DNA of 39,326 nucleotides, taken from assembly GCA_903820035.1 (NCBI GenBank), contig CAIJFT010000217.1, forward strand, positions 1 to 39,326, given 5' to 3'. The notes under the pieces are model-generated. The model was not told the origin of the DNA, did no database searches, and saw nothing but the letters and a program-made list of their open reading frames with translations. Source of the stretch: an uncultured Opitutia bacterium (lineage in GTDB: Bacteria > Verrucomicrobiota > Verrucomicrobiia > Opitutales > Opitutaceae). Position numbers and translations under genes: made by a program. Below, piece after piece: positions 1 to 8,391 of this stretch (positions are counted from its first letter, which is position 1; every line of letters starts with the position of its first letter).

Positions 1-2
1 GT

Positions 3-164
3 CACCCGATCAACCCAACCCATAGCTCATCCACCATGCTCTCCCTGCTTTCCTCAATTAACGTACTCGCCTCTGTTAGGGTTCCCGACTCTGGCACAAC
101 CAGTATTCTCCTGCTCGGCGCGCTCGGCGTAATCGCGGCGGCCGCTCGCTTCTTCAAGAAGTAA
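3..164 (+). CDS. VPDSG-CTERM protein (5' end at or beyond window edge)
   Basis: The frame is open from the window edge to the stop at 162-164. The first ATG lies at 36, giving a 42-residue product, but the protein may begin further upstream. The tail reads VPDSG, then a hydrophobic stretch of about 16 residues (TTSILLLGALGVIAAAA), then the basic end RFFKK. This is the tripartite layout of the VPDSG-CTERM sorting signal, a PEP-CTERM relative known from Verrucomicrobia and recognised by an exosortase-type membrane protease that anchors or releases surface proteins. Nothing else in the visible part identifies a function. It is followed after 8 bases by a second protein with the same kind of tail. 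Confidence 0.72.
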   Translation, partial: HPINPTHSSSTMLSLLSSINVLASVRVPDSGTTSILLLGALGVIAAAARFFKK

Positions 165-172
165 TCACTCCC

Positions 173-340
173 TTGAAAATTCGCCCCCTCGCCCTCCTCG
201 GCTCCACGTTGGTCCTGACCGGCAGTCTCCTGGCCGTGCCGCCACAACAAAGTGTTCCCGATACCGGTCTGACCGCACTGCTCCTTTGCGTCGGCCTTGC
301 TTCAGTCGCGGCGTTCGCTCGCGTCACCGGCAGGAAGTAA
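173..340 (+). CDS. Small VPDTG-CTERM protein, 55 aa, TTG start
   Basis: Starting at the TTG at 173, the product begins MKIRPLALLGSTLVLTGSLL, a plausible signal peptide. After only about seven residues it reaches VPDTG, a hydrophobic segment (LTALLLCVGLASVAAFA) and the basic tail RVTGRK. The mature protein would be little more than a sorting signal. It lies 8 bases downstream of a first VPDSG-type ORF and directly upstream of a terminator, so the two are probably co-transcribed. VPDTG differs from the usual VPDSG by one conservative change. The start is not certain because the ribosome-binding site is weak, but signal peptide and C-terminal signal in one frame support it. Function unknown. Confidence 0.6.
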   Translation: MKIRPLALLGSTLVLTGSLLAVPPQQSVPDTGLTALLLCVGLASVAAFARVTGRK

Positions 341-364
341 GCCTTCCTTCCCGACCTCGCTTCA

Positions 365-397
365 ACCGTCTGCCCTTCGGGTCAGGCGGTTTTTTTA
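365..397 (+). terminator. Rho-independent terminator after the VPDSG-CTERM pair
   Basis: The arm ACCGTCTG at 365-372 pairs with CAGGCGGT at 383-390 (one G-T pair), enclosing a ten-base spacer that includes a TTCGG loop, and is followed by a run of seven T residues and further T-rich sequence. It sits 25 bases after the stop of the second small ORF, as expected for the end of that transcript. Confidence 0.75.
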
Positions 398-615
398 TTT
401 TGGCCCCAACCGGGCGATGCGCCGGTGCGCCGCATTCGCCCCCCCCCAGAAACGCCGCACCGGCCGATTTTCCGGATCTGCGACCTGAGATTTTGCCGAA
501 TCATTCGCAGTCCGCATGCGGTCGAGCGCCGAGAAAAAACGCGGCAGAAGGAGGAGAGGAGCCCAGGTTGAGCCAAGCCTCCCGCGCGTAGTTCCGAGGT
601 CAGCAACTCTCTCCG

Positions 616-644
616 GGAGCGTCGAGTTTCCAGATACACGCTCC
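616..644. repeat. Short intergenic hairpin
   Basis: GGAGCGT (616-622) and ACGCTCC (638-644) form a perfect 7-bp inverted repeat around a 15-base loop, within a gene-free stretch. No T-run follows, so it is not a typical terminator. It could be a dispersed intergenic repeat; no second copy was seen in the window. Confidence 0.3.
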
Positions 645-772
645 GCTGCTCCGCCTTCCGGTGGGTAACCGGCTTGGACACCACCACCGGCAGGCCAACT
701 CGGCTGAGGCGGAATCTTAATGAAAAAGAATCCTCCTGCGTCCTGCGTTTTTTCCGCGATCGGATTCGGGCC

Positions 773-910
773 CGGCTGCAACCCAACGTTCGCGCTGGGC
801 TCGGGGATGGCCGCCTCCAACCGCTTGCCGTGAATCCCGCCGCCCGGCCGTGGGCCTACCGCAGCATCGATCCCCGGCAGTTTGGGTTCAGCGCCACCTT
901 CAGTCTCTGG
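773..910 (+). pseudogene. Fossil C-terminus of a TonB-dependent receptor
   Basis: In one frame the translation reads RLQPNVRAGLGDGRLQPL followed by NPAARPWAYR and then DPRQFGFSATFSLW. This resembles the last strands of Opitutaceae TonB-dependent receptors, which typically end with a phrase like LQ(L)NVRN..EDGRLQPV, then NPDG, then DPRQF and a final phenylalanine-rich beta-signal. There is no stop after the expected final residue and no barrel upstream, so this is a remnant left after deletion of the receptor. The rest of 398-1149 shows nothing convincing beyond a small hairpin. Recognition rests on family memory of the C-terminal consensus, not on an alignment. Confidence 0.55.
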
Positions 911-1149
911 GCCGGATCCATGCAGTCGTCTCTCTTTGCAGCGTTAACCGAAGGGCCCCTCTTGGTGCGTCGGCGACCTCCGGTCGGCGACTGGCCGCAA
1001 CCGCGGAAAAAACGTGCCAGGAGCTCGCGTTGCTACCCCACTCCAACTGAATTTCTACGGCTGAGCCGGGATGCGCCCACTCCCGCCCCGAACGCCGCTG
1101 CGCCCCGGCACCTCGCCCCCCCCAACAAGCTCTCCTCCCGCTCACTCTC

Positions 1150-3624
1150 ATGCGACCTGCCATCCTTGTCCGCCTGCTCCTCTCCGTGCTGTTGGCCGCC
1201 AGCCTCCGCGCCGCCACCCTGCCCCTGGCCGAAAACGGTCGCGCCCGGCTGCCGATCGTCACGTCCCCGCAGGCCGCCGCCCAGACCCAACGCGCCGCGA
1301 CCGAACTCGCCACGCTGCTCGGGCGGATCAGCGGCGCCGAATTTTCGCGCCAAACCGCCGTTCAGCCGCAGGGCATCGTGCTCGGTACCGCGCAGGATTT
1401 CCCCGGACTCCTCGCCGCCAGCGCGGCGCCCGCGGATCGTGAAAACTATCTATTGCGCTCCGAGGGCGATCGCCTGCTGCTCATCGGCCAGACTCCAGGC
1501 GCGGTGGAACACGCCGTGTGGGATCTGCTGCACCGCCTCGGCTTCCGGCAGTTCTTTCCGGGTCCGACCTGGGAGATCGTGCCCGAGACGCCCGCGCTGA
1601 GCATCGACGTCAACGTGGCCGGTTCGCCCGATTATCACGCGCGGCGGATTTGGTTCGGGTATGGTCTGCTGCCGGAGCGCGCCGGCGTCTACGAGGAATG
1701 GTGCCGGCGCAACCGCGCCACGTCCGGAATCGAGCTGAACTCCGGCCACTCCTACCTGGCCGTCATGAGCCGCCATCGCGCCGAATTTGCGCAACACCCC
1801 GAGTATCTCGCCCTCGTGGCCGGGAAACGGCAGGAGCCGAAGTTCTGCATTTCGAACCCGGCGCTGCGCCAACTCGTGGTCGGGGATGCGCTCGCCCTTT
1901 TCTCGCGGGACCCCGCGCTCGACTCCGTCTCTTGCGACCCCAGCGACGGCGGCGGCTGGTGCGAATGCGCGGAGTGCGCCCAACTCGGCAGCATTTCCGA
2001 TCGGGCCCTGTTGCTGGCCAACGAAGTCGCGGTCGCCGTCAACGCACGGCATCCGGGCCGACTCGTCGGCATGTACGCCTACAGCGCCCATTCGCCGCCA
2101 CCGACGCTCGCCGCACACCCGCAGGTCGTCGTCAGCGTCGCGACCAGTTTCATCCGCGGCGGCTATACCATCGATGAACTTCTGGCCGGCTGGCATGCGA
2201 AGACCCGCCTGCTGGGCATCCGCGAATATTATGGGGTGCACCCTTGGGACCGCGACCTCCCCGGCGCCGCCCGGGGCGGCAATCTCGGCTACTTGCGGAC
2301 CACGATTCCGCACTTCCATCAAGACGGCGCACGCTTCCTTTCCGCCGAATCCAGCGATAATTTCGGGCCCAACGGTCTCGGCTATTATATTGCCACCCGC
2401 CTGATGTGGGACGTGAAAGAGTCGGCCAGCATCGACGCGCTCCAGGCCGACTTTCTCGACCGCGCCTTCGGCCCGGCTCGCGCGCCGATGGCCAGATTTT
2501 ACGCGCTCCTCGACGGCACGAAACGCCAGGCGCTGTGCGACGATCTCGTCGGCCGGATGTATCGTTTGCTCGAGGAGGCGCGCGCGCTCACCGCCGCCGC
2601 CGCCATCCGCGCCCGGCTCGACGAGCTCGCCCTCTATACCCGATATGTCGAACTCTACTTCGACTATTCGACCGCCACCGGACCGGAGCGCCAGAATGCC
2701 TTCGAACAACTCCTCCGCTTCGCCTGGCGCATCCGCCGCACCGGCATGGTGCACGCGAAAGGTCTCTGGCAGGATCTGATCAAACGCGACAAGACCGTGG
2801 CGCTGCCCGGGCCGTCCGGGGCCGGCGATTCCACCGCGCCTCATCCGTGGAAATCCGACCAGCCGTTCTCGCCCGCGCAGATCACCGGCTTCATCCGCGA
2901 GGGCATCGCCCAGCGACCTCTGCTGGATTTCACCCCCGTGGCCTTCAGCAACCGGCTCGTTCCCGCGACGGCGCTGAAGCTCCAGCCGGTTCCGCGCGGC
3001 AATTTTGACAGTCATCTGCGCGGCGTGCGCGATTTTTGGACCTGGGTCGACCACGCGCCCGCCCGGTTCACGCTCACCGGACGGACGGGATTGATCTATA
3101 CGAATCTCGGCCCGGCGAAGCTCGAACTCTTCCCGCTGGCGGAGCCCGAACTCAAATCCGTGGCCCACCTCGAAATCACCCCCGACAAGGCCGAGCACGC
3201 GCTGGAGTTTCACACCGATCTGCCGGGACTCCATCGTCTTGAAGTCAGCGATGGCACGCAGGGCACGCTCATCACTTGGGCTCCCGGCCTGCCCATGACG
3301 ATTGTCAGTAGCCAGGAGCAGCCGGCGAAACTATCCGGCCCGTGGCATCTCTATTTCTATGTTCCCGCCGGCACCCGGTTCATCGGCGGTTTCAGCGAAG
3401 GCGAAGGCGTGCTGCTCGATCCGGCGCAAACGGTCGCGCATCGCTTCGCCGCGAAGCCCGGTTACTTCAATCTTCCGGTGCCGCCCGGTCAGGACGGCCG
3501 GTTGTGGAGCTTCAAGACCACGTCCGGCAACCGCATCCTTATGACCGTGCCGCCGTACCTGGCGCGGGATGCCAGCGAACTGCTGCTGCCCGCCGAAGTC
3601 GTTGCGGAAGCCGCGCACCTTTGA
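1150..3624 (+). CDS. Secreted DUF4838 domain protein
   Basis: The 824-residue product begins with a signal peptide (MRPAILVRLLLSVLLAASLRA). Residues about 30-150 resemble the N-terminal domain that accompanies alpha-glucuronidases and GH20-like enzymes (GAVEHAVWDLLHRLGFRQFF). Residues about 165-450 match DUF4838: the phrase KFCISNP, a DPSDGGGWCECAECAQLG cysteine cluster, and EYYGVHPWDRDLPG. The remainder is a beta-rich C-terminal region. DUF4838 proteins are common in Planctomycetes and Verrucomicrobia and are presumed to act on polysaccharides; no reaction is established. The gene stands alone, between a region of receptor debris and a scar with transposase debris. Start chosen at the ATG that gives the signal peptide. 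Confidence 0.85.
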   Translation: MRPAILVRLLLSVLLAASLRAATLPLAENGRARLPIVTSPQAAAQTQRAATELATLLGRISGAEFSRQTAVQPQGIVLGTAQDFPGLLAASAAPADRENYLLRSEGDRLLLIGQTPGAVEHAVWDLLHRLGFRQFFPGPTWEIVPETPALSIDVNVAGSPDYHARRIWFGYGLLPERAGVYEEWCRRNRATSGIELNSGHSYLAVMSRHRAEFAQHPEYLALVAGKRQEPKFCISNPALRQLVVGDALALFSRDPALDSVSCDPSDGGGWCECAECAQLGSISDRALLLANEVAVAVNARHPGRLVGMYAYSAHSPPPTLAAHPQVVVSVATSFIRGGYTIDELLAGWHAKTRLLGIREYYGVHPWDRDLPGAARGGNLGYLRTTIPHFHQDGARFLSAESSDNFGPNGLGYYIATRLMWDVKESASIDALQADFLDRAFGPARAPMARFYALLDGTKRQALCDDLVGRMYRLLEEARALTAAAAIRARLDELALYTRYVELYFDYSTATGPERQNAFEQLLRFAWRIRRTGMVHAKGLWQDLIKRDKTVALPGPSGAGDSTAPHPWKSDQPFSPAQITGFIREGIAQRPLLDFTPVAFSNRLVPATALKLQPVPRGNFDSHLRGVRDFWTWVDHAPARFTLTGRTGLIYTNLGPAKLELFPLAEPELKSVAHLEITPDKAEHALEFHTDLPGLHRLEVSDGTQGTLITWAPGLPMTIVSSQEQPAKLSGPWHLYFYVPAGTRFIGGFSEGEGVLLDPAQTVAHRFAAKPGYFNLPVPPGQDGRLWSFKTTSGNRILMTVPPYLARDASELLLPAEVVAEAAHL

Positions 3625-3789
3625 AAACTGGGGGCCAAGCCGGCCCGCTGACCGCAGCGTCCCAAGCTGTGGCGTGCGCACGAACCGACGACGGCACGCC
3701 CGTCGCGTCGAGCTGAAAAATGGACGAGTAGCCGCCAGCGGGTTGGCTTGCCCTCGGCTCGCTCCAGCAATCTCGAAACCGCTACTAAT

Positions 3790-3834
3790 CGAGCCGGGGC
3801 GCCCGGCGCCGGTTGCACGTTTCGCCCTGACCCC
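3790..3834. repeat. Partial copy (one arm) of dispersed palindromic repeat
   Basis: Positions 3811-3834 read GGTTGCACGTTTCGCCCTGA plus CCCC, matching the right arm of the 68-bp palindromes at 22952 and 39094. The segment just before it, starting CGAGCCGGGG, resembles the centre of those copies with a short insertion. The left arm is missing. It lies in a 360-base gene-free scar (3625-3984) directly before a transposase fragment. Confidence 0.7.
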
Positions 3835-3845
3835 TTTTGGCCCAC

Positions 3846-3938
3846 CAGGCGTGGCTCGCGGCAGAGAAGATCAAAACGATCTACATCGAGCCGGCGAGTC
3901 CGTGGCAGAACGGGTTCGTCGAATCGTTCGACGGGCGC
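3846..3938 (+). pseudogene. Transposase fragment (rve/integrase core, IS3/IS481-like)
   Basis: The short open stretch encodes AWLAAEKIKTIYIEP followed by SPWQNGFVESFDGR. This is the hallmark end of a DDE integrase core, with the catalytic glutamate in FVESF; full transposases continue with LRDE and about 50 more residues, which are missing here. Only about 31 residues remain. The reading continues into the extended frame upstream of the next gene, which explains why that frame is open before its true start. Evidence of an insertion-sequence relic between two secreted-enzyme genes. Confidence 0.75.
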
Positions 3939-3984
3939 TCCGTTTTCGGGTAACAGCACCGAGGTGTGCGGCGTCGTTTGCCCC

Positions 3985-6096
3985 ATGACAAAGTTGTATT
4001 CGCGCCCGCAGTTCCTGGCCGTGCTCCCGATCCTAGGCATTGCAGCCATCGCGGCCATCCGTTCAACCTTCGCGCAGGCTCCGGCCACCGGCACCAGTCA
4101 GATAGAGGCGATCTTCCGGAGACTTGATTTGGATGGCGACGGCAAGCTGACCGAGGACGAGGCAAAGGGCGCACGCTGGTTCAAGCTGCTTGATCGGGAC
4201 GGCAAGGGTTTCGTCACGCTGGAGCAAGCGCGCCTGCTGGGCAGGTTGGCCGAACAACGCGGTGCCGGGGACTTGGACGGCGGACGCGGTCTGCCAGGCA
4301 CGCCCGAGGAAACCGCGGCCGACGAATCGCCCCGGGAGGGACCGAAGATGCGCAAGGCGGCGGAGCGCGGCGTGGGGCGGCTCGTGCCCGATCTGAGTTT
4401 CACCGACCTCGCCGGCCACTCCGGAAAGCTTTCCGATTTCAAATCGAGCCGGGCACTCGTCATCGCGCTCACGAGCACGAGCTGCCCCCTCACCAAAAAA
4501 TACGCGCCGAGCCTCGCCCGTCTGGAAAAGGAGTTTGCCGGCCGGGGCGTTTCTTTTCTCTTCGTCAACCCCACCGCGACGGATTCGTCCGCGGACATCA
4601 CGGCGGTGTTGAAGGACAACGGAATCGCCGGCCGCTACGTGCACGACAAGGAAGGCAGGTTAACCGCGGCACTGGGCGCGCAGACGACGACGGAGGTGTT
4701 CGTCCTCGATGCCGCGCGCACCCTCGTGTTCCGCGGAGCGGTGGATGACCAATACGGACTCGGCTATTCGCTGGAAGCACCGCGCGCAAATTTTCTGAAG
4801 GACGCCCTCACCGCGTTGCTCGCCGGCAAAGCCCCGGTCGTGGCGGCGACCGACGCGCCCGGTTGCGCGCTCGAACTGGAGAAGTCGGAACGCGCGCCCG
4901 CGAAGGACATCACCTATAACAATCGCATCTCCCGCCTCGTGCAGAACAACTGTCTCGAATGCCATCGGGCGGGCGGCGTCGCGCCGTTCAGCCTGGAGAC
5001 CTACGACGACGTGAAAGCGCACGCGGGCATGATCCGCAAACAGGTGGGCGGCGGCGCCATGCCGCCGTGGTTTGCGGCGCCAGCGCCGGAGGGCGCGCAT
5101 TCGCCCTGGGCGAACGACCGTTCGCTGTCGCCATCGGACAAGGCCGACTTGCTCGCGTGGCTCGCGAGCGACAAGCCACTGGGAAATCCCGCCGACGCGC
5201 CGCTGCCGCGCGTGTTTCCGAATGGTTGGAAAATCGGGACGCCCGATCTGATCGTGCAGTTGCCGCGGGCCGTGCCGATCAAGGCCGCTGGCGTCATGCC
5301 TTACCAGACCCTCACCGCCGAGACCACGCTCACCGAGGACAAATGGGTCCAAGCCTACGAAGTCCAGCCGACCGCACGCGAGGTCGTCCATCACGTGATC
5401 ATCCGGGTGCGCGAGCCGGGGGCCAGGGCGCGCGGCAAAACGAGGGGCGAGGGTGCCGACGAGCGCGAGGGATACTTCGCGGCTTATGTTCCCGGCAACG
5501 ACCACGCCGTATTCCCCGAGGGCTTCGGGAAAAAGCTTCCCGCCGGTGCGACCGTGAGTTTTCAGATTCACTACACGCCCAACGGCAAGGCCACCAGCGA
5601 CCGGATGAAACTCGGGTTGGTCTTTGCGAAGGAGCCGCCGCGTCACGCGATCCACGTGGCCGGCATCGCCAGCGTGAACTTCAGCATTCCGCCCGGCGCG
5701 CCCAACCACGAGGTCACGGCGCGGATTCAACTGCCCTTCGACGCGGTGGTGATGGGCTTCATGCCTCATTCGCATCTGCGCGGCAAGGCGGCGCGCTATG
5801 AGGCGACGCTGCCCGACGGCAGCAAGAAACTGCTGATCGATATTCCGCGCTACGATTTCAACTGGCAGCTCAATTACCAGTTCGCCGAACCCGTGCGGCT
5901 CCCGCGTGGCACGACGCTCACCTACACCGCGTGGTATGACAACAGCGCGAACAATCCCGCGAACCCCGACCCGACCAAGACCGTGCGCTGGGGTCCGCAA
6001 ACCACCGACGAGATGATGCTCGGCTACGTGGAGTATTACCTCCCGGGGCAACAGACATTCGCGCAAGCGAAAGGCGGCGATGCGCGCGCGCGTTGA
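3985..6096 (+). CDS. Secreted EF-hand / redoxin / cytochrome c / Cu-monooxygenase-like protein
   Basis: The 703-residue chimera starts at ATG 3985, which gives a hydrophobic export segment (FLAVLPILGIAAIAAI). In order: two EF-hand loops (LDGDGKL and DRDGKGF, about residues 46-78); a redoxin domain (about 130-290) with SCPLTKKYAPSLARLEKE, in which a single cysteine stands where thioredoxins have CxxC; a haem-binding CLECH at residues 323-327 with a candidate axial Met in GGGAMPPWF; and a C-terminal region resembling the copper type II ascorbate-dependent monooxygenase fold with VHHVIIRV (about 468) and PHSHLRG (about 594). Such fusions recur in Planctomycetes, Acidobacteria and Verrucomicrobia, usually annotated as redoxin or cytochrome proteins of unknown substrate. 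The ORF is open upstream to 3748, but that stretch encodes transposase debris. Confidence 0.88.
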   Translation: MTKLYSRPQFLAVLPILGIAAIAAIRSTFAQAPATGTSQIEAIFRRLDLDGDGKLTEDEAKGARWFKLLDRDGKGFVTLEQARLLGRLAEQRGAGDLDGGRGLPGTPEETAADESPREGPKMRKAAERGVGRLVPDLSFTDLAGHSGKLSDFKSSRALVIALTSTSCPLTKKYAPSLARLEKEFAGRGVSFLFVNPTATDSSADITAVLKDNGIAGRYVHDKEGRLTAALGAQTTTEVFVLDAARTLVFRGAVDDQYGLGYSLEAPRANFLKDALTALLAGKAPVVAATDAPGCALELEKSERAPAKDITYNNRISRLVQNNCLECHRAGGVAPFSLETYDDVKAHAGMIRKQVGGGAMPPWFAAPAPEGAHSPWANDRSLSPSDKADLLAWLASDKPLGNPADAPLPRVFPNGWKIGTPDLIVQLPRAVPIKAAGVMPYQTLTAETTLTEDKWVQAYEVQPTAREVVHHVIIRVREPGARARGKTRGEGADEREGYFAAYVPGNDHAVFPEGFGKKLPAGATVSFQIHYTPNGKATSDRMKLGLVFAKEPPRHAIHVAGIASVNFSIPPGAPNHEVTARIQLPFDAVVMGFMPHSHLRGKAARYEATLPDGSKKLLIDIPRYDFNWQLNYQFAEPVRLPRGTTLTYTAWYDNSANNPANPDPTKTVRWGPQTTDEMMLGYVEYYLPGQQTFAQAKGGDARAR

Positions 6097-7168
6097 AGTT
6101 GAAGGGTGGAGCTTCGTGCGTCACGGCACACGAATACTTTTTCCCCTGCTCCTGACGCTCGCCGGCCTGCCCGGCGCGGGTAATGCGAGCGCGGCAGCAC
6201 TCACCCCCGACGAGGCGAGCCACTTCGAGGCGGCGGCGGCTTACTCACGCGCGCAACACGGCGTGGCGGTGCTCGTGATGCGACGCGGCGAAGTCGTGTT
6301 CGAAGACTACGCGCCCGGCTGGGCCGAGAAGCCGCACCTGCTGGCCAGTGGGACAAAAAGTTTCTGCGGCGTCATGGCGGCGTGCGCGGTGCAGGACGGC
6401 TTGCTAACGCTCGACGAAAAAATTTCCGACACGTTGACCGAATGGAAGACCGACGCCCGCAAGTCGGTCGTCACGATCCGACAGATGCTCAGCCTGAGCA
6501 GCGGCATCGACGGCGGCGACAACGGCTCCGTGCCGAGCTACGCGCGCGCAATCACGATGGCCACCATCAAAGCCTCGCCGGGAGAAAAGTTTTCCTACGG
6601 GCCGATTCCGTTTCAGTGTTTCGGCGAGGTGATGCGGCGTAAGCTCGCGGCCAAGGGCGAGTCGGTCGAAGCGTATCTCAAGCGGCGCGTGCTCGATCCG
6701 ATCGGCCTGAAGGTCGGCTTCTGGCGCAAGGACGACGACGGCAACATCAACCTCCCGGCCGGCGCGTTCCTGATCGCGCGCGAATGGGTGAAGTTCGGCG
6801 AACTCGTCCGGCTCGGTGGAAAATGGAACGGAAGGCAACTCATCCCCGCCGGGTTGCTCGCGGAATGTTTCAAGCCCGCGGCGACGAACCCCGCCTACGG
6901 CCTGACTTGGTGGCTGCTCGGCGGAGGCGATGAAAGCAGCACCGCGGCGGCGGACGGCGGCAACGTTGCGCCGAAGCTCAAGCGCGCCCTGGTGGAACGT
7001 GCGAGGCTCGACTTCAAGCCGCCGCGCGACACCGTGGCCGCGATGGGCAAGGGCAAGCAACGTTGCTATGTGATACCCTCGCTCGATCTCGTCATCGTCC
7101 GCCTCGGCGACAGCGAAGGTCGTGAGTTCAGCGACAACGAATTCCTCGCGAAGTTACTGGCAAAATAA
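6080..7168 (+). CDS. Secreted serine hydrolase (beta-lactamase/class C-like family)
   Basis: Product of up to 362 residues with the S-x-x-K motif SGTK (Ser90, Lys93) of the beta-lactamase/penicillin-binding serine hydrolase family (PF00144), followed by LTLDEKISD and the TIRQMLSLSSGI phrase typical of the family. The Y-x-N position reads SYGPIPFQ, and the third motif appears as GKGKQRCYVIPSLDLVIV. An export signal is present (ILFPLLLTLAGLPGAGNASA). The ATG at 6080 overlaps the previous gene by 17 bases and has AAAGG upstream; the GTG at 6116, preceded by GGAG at good spacing, would give a cleaner signal peptide and may be the true start. Probably an esterase or peptidase of the periplasm; substrate not inferable. 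Confidence 0.85.
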   Translation: MRARVEVEGWSFVRHGTRILFPLLLTLAGLPGAGNASAAALTPDEASHFEAAAAYSRAQHGVAVLVMRRGEVVFEDYAPGWAEKPHLLASGTKSFCGVMAACAVQDGLLTLDEKISDTLTEWKTDARKSVVTIRQMLSLSSGIDGGDNGSVPSYARAITMATIKASPGEKFSYGPIPFQCFGEVMRRKLAAKGESVEAYLKRRVLDPIGLKVGFWRKDDDGNINLPAGAFLIAREWVKFGELVRLGGKWNGRQLIPAGLLAECFKPAATNPAYGLTWWLLGGGDESSTAAADGGNVAPKLKRALVERARLDFKPPRDTVAAMGKGKQRCYVIPSLDLVIVRLGDSEGREFSDNEFLAKLLAK

Positions 7169-7285
7169 ATTCCCGCCGACGTCTGTTGAACTCGGAACGC
7201 GAGGCCTCCCGCTCGCGCACCCCGCGAGGCATCACCGAGAAAATCCGTTACGCCCCCACCGCCCGCGGCGTCGTCTGTATTGACC

Positions 7286-8299
7286 ATGAAAACCATTTTT
7301 CTCACGTCGGCCTTGTTTCTTTCCGCCGCCCTCGCCGGAATCGCCGCCGATGCTCCAGCCAGGAAACGCGCACCGGGCGCTGACTGGCCAGACACGGTCG
7401 AGATGCGGGCGGTGACTGTCTTCAGCGACGGGGTGCGGATGGCCGGCGATCTGTATTTGCCGAAGGGGTTGAAGCCGGAGGAAAAGCGGCCCGCCGTCGT
7501 GCTGTGCGCGGGCACCGGCGGCACCAAAGGCGGCACTGGTGCGCGGCTCGGCATGATCTTCGCACAGGCGGGTTACGTCGCGCTCGCGTTCGATTATCGC
7601 GGCTGGGGCGAGAGCGACAGCAAGTTGATCACAACGGAAAAGCAGCCGCGCCCCGATGCGAAGGGCGAAGTGGAAGTGAAGGCGCGCGCCGTGCGCTGGC
7701 AGATGGATTTCGCGGATCAAGCGATGGACATCCGCGCGGCAATCAGTTTCGTCGCGGGCGAAGCGAACGTGGACAGGGAGCGCATCGGCATCTGGGGCAG
7801 CAGCTACGGCGGCGGTCTTGTGACGTGGACCGCCGGCAACGACCCGCGTGTGAAGTGCGTGGTGGCGCAAGTGCCGGGCATGGGAGTGCGCCCACCCCAG
7901 GCGACGGCTCGTGCGTTTGAGCAACTCACGAAACAATCGCGCGGCGAGATCGAGCCGGTGCCGTTTGAGACGGGGAAGATGACCGGCCAGATGGAACGTT
8001 ACACCCAGATGCGCGTGAATCCGACCAAGGGCATCGGCTTCAGCCCGGCCGAGGCGGCGGAGAAAATCACGGTGCCCGTGCTCTTCGTCGTCGCCGAAAA
8101 CGAGGAGCTGGCGTCCAACGTCAACGTCGAGCGTGTCCAGCAAGGTCTGGCGCGACGCGGGGTGCCGTCGGTGTATCACGTCGTCAAGGGCATCACGCAC
8201 TACGGCATCTACCGCGAGGGCTTCGATGAGGCGACGAGACTCGAGCTCGCCTGGTTCAATCAGCACCTCAAGCCCCCTGGTGGGACGCCGGCGCGCTGA
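7286..8299 (+). CDS. Secreted alpha/beta hydrolase (dienelactone hydrolase-like)
   Basis: 337 residues from the ATG at 7286; a TTG two codons earlier is possible but less likely. The N-terminus is a signal peptide ([21 protein letters not shown]). The fold is indicated by an N-terminal strand with [22 protein letters not shown] before the nucleophile, the nucleophile elbow GSSYGG (Ser173), a strand LFVVAENEE carrying the acidic residue, and a C-terminal [11 protein letters not shown] with the catalytic histidine. This matches S9/dienelactone-hydrolase-like proteins acting on ester or lactone bonds. It sits between a serine hydrolase and a PHB-depolymerase-like gene in the same orientation, consistent with a cluster for de-esterification of imported or extracellular material. 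Confidence 0.85.
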   Translation: MKTIFLTSALFLSAALAGIAADAPARKRAPGADWPDTVEMRAVTVFSDGVRMAGDLYLPKGLKPEEKRPAVVLCAGTGGTKGGTGARLGMIFAQAGYVALAFDYRGWGESDSKLITTEKQPRPDAKGEVEVKARAVRWQMDFADQAMDIRAAISFVAGEANVDRERIGIWGSSYGGGLVTWTAGNDPRVKCVVAQVPGMGVRPPQATARAFEQLTKQSRGEIEPVPFETGKMTGQMERYTQMRVNPTKGIGFSPAEAAEKITVPVLFVVAENEELASNVNVERVQQGLARRGVPSVYHVVKGITHYGIYREGFDEATRLELAWFNQHLKPPGGTPAR

Positions 8300-8391
8300 C
8301 CGGAGGCGACGCATCACCCCCGTCCTCGACCAAGTTTCCCCGCTCTCATGAACACCTTTCACCGCGCACCAGTCGGCGGGTCCAGTCAGCC

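Noticed and set aside
968-1000. Direct repeat GTCGGCGAC twice
   Set aside because: Nine-base repeats in GC-rich non-coding DNA are expected by chance; no further copies form an array.
674-1600. Plus-strand open frame of 308 codons
   Set aside because: Only the stretch 773-910 resembles a protein family; the remainder is Pro/Arg/Ser-rich and overlaps the DUF4838 gene out of frame.
1450-3234. Long minus-strand open frame of 594 codons
   Set aside because: It is antisense to the DUF4838 gene, Arg/Gly/Glu-rich and shows no motif; high GC keeps this antisense frame open.
3840-3960. Possible complete small insertion sequence
   Set aside because: Only about 31 codons of integrase core remain and no matching pair of terminal repeats is present.
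3748-3984. 5' extension of the redoxin chimera gene
   Set aside because: The extension encodes repeat and transposase debris; the ATG at 3985 gives a normal export signal.
4660-6066. Long minus-strand open frame of 468 codons
   Set aside because: Antisense to the redoxin/cytochrome protein, whose plus-strand frame has clear domain motifs; composition of the antisense product is typical of a shadow.
7232-8362. Minus-strand open frame of 376 codons
   Set aside because: Antisense to the alpha/beta hydrolase, rich in His/Arg/Ala, with no signal or motif.
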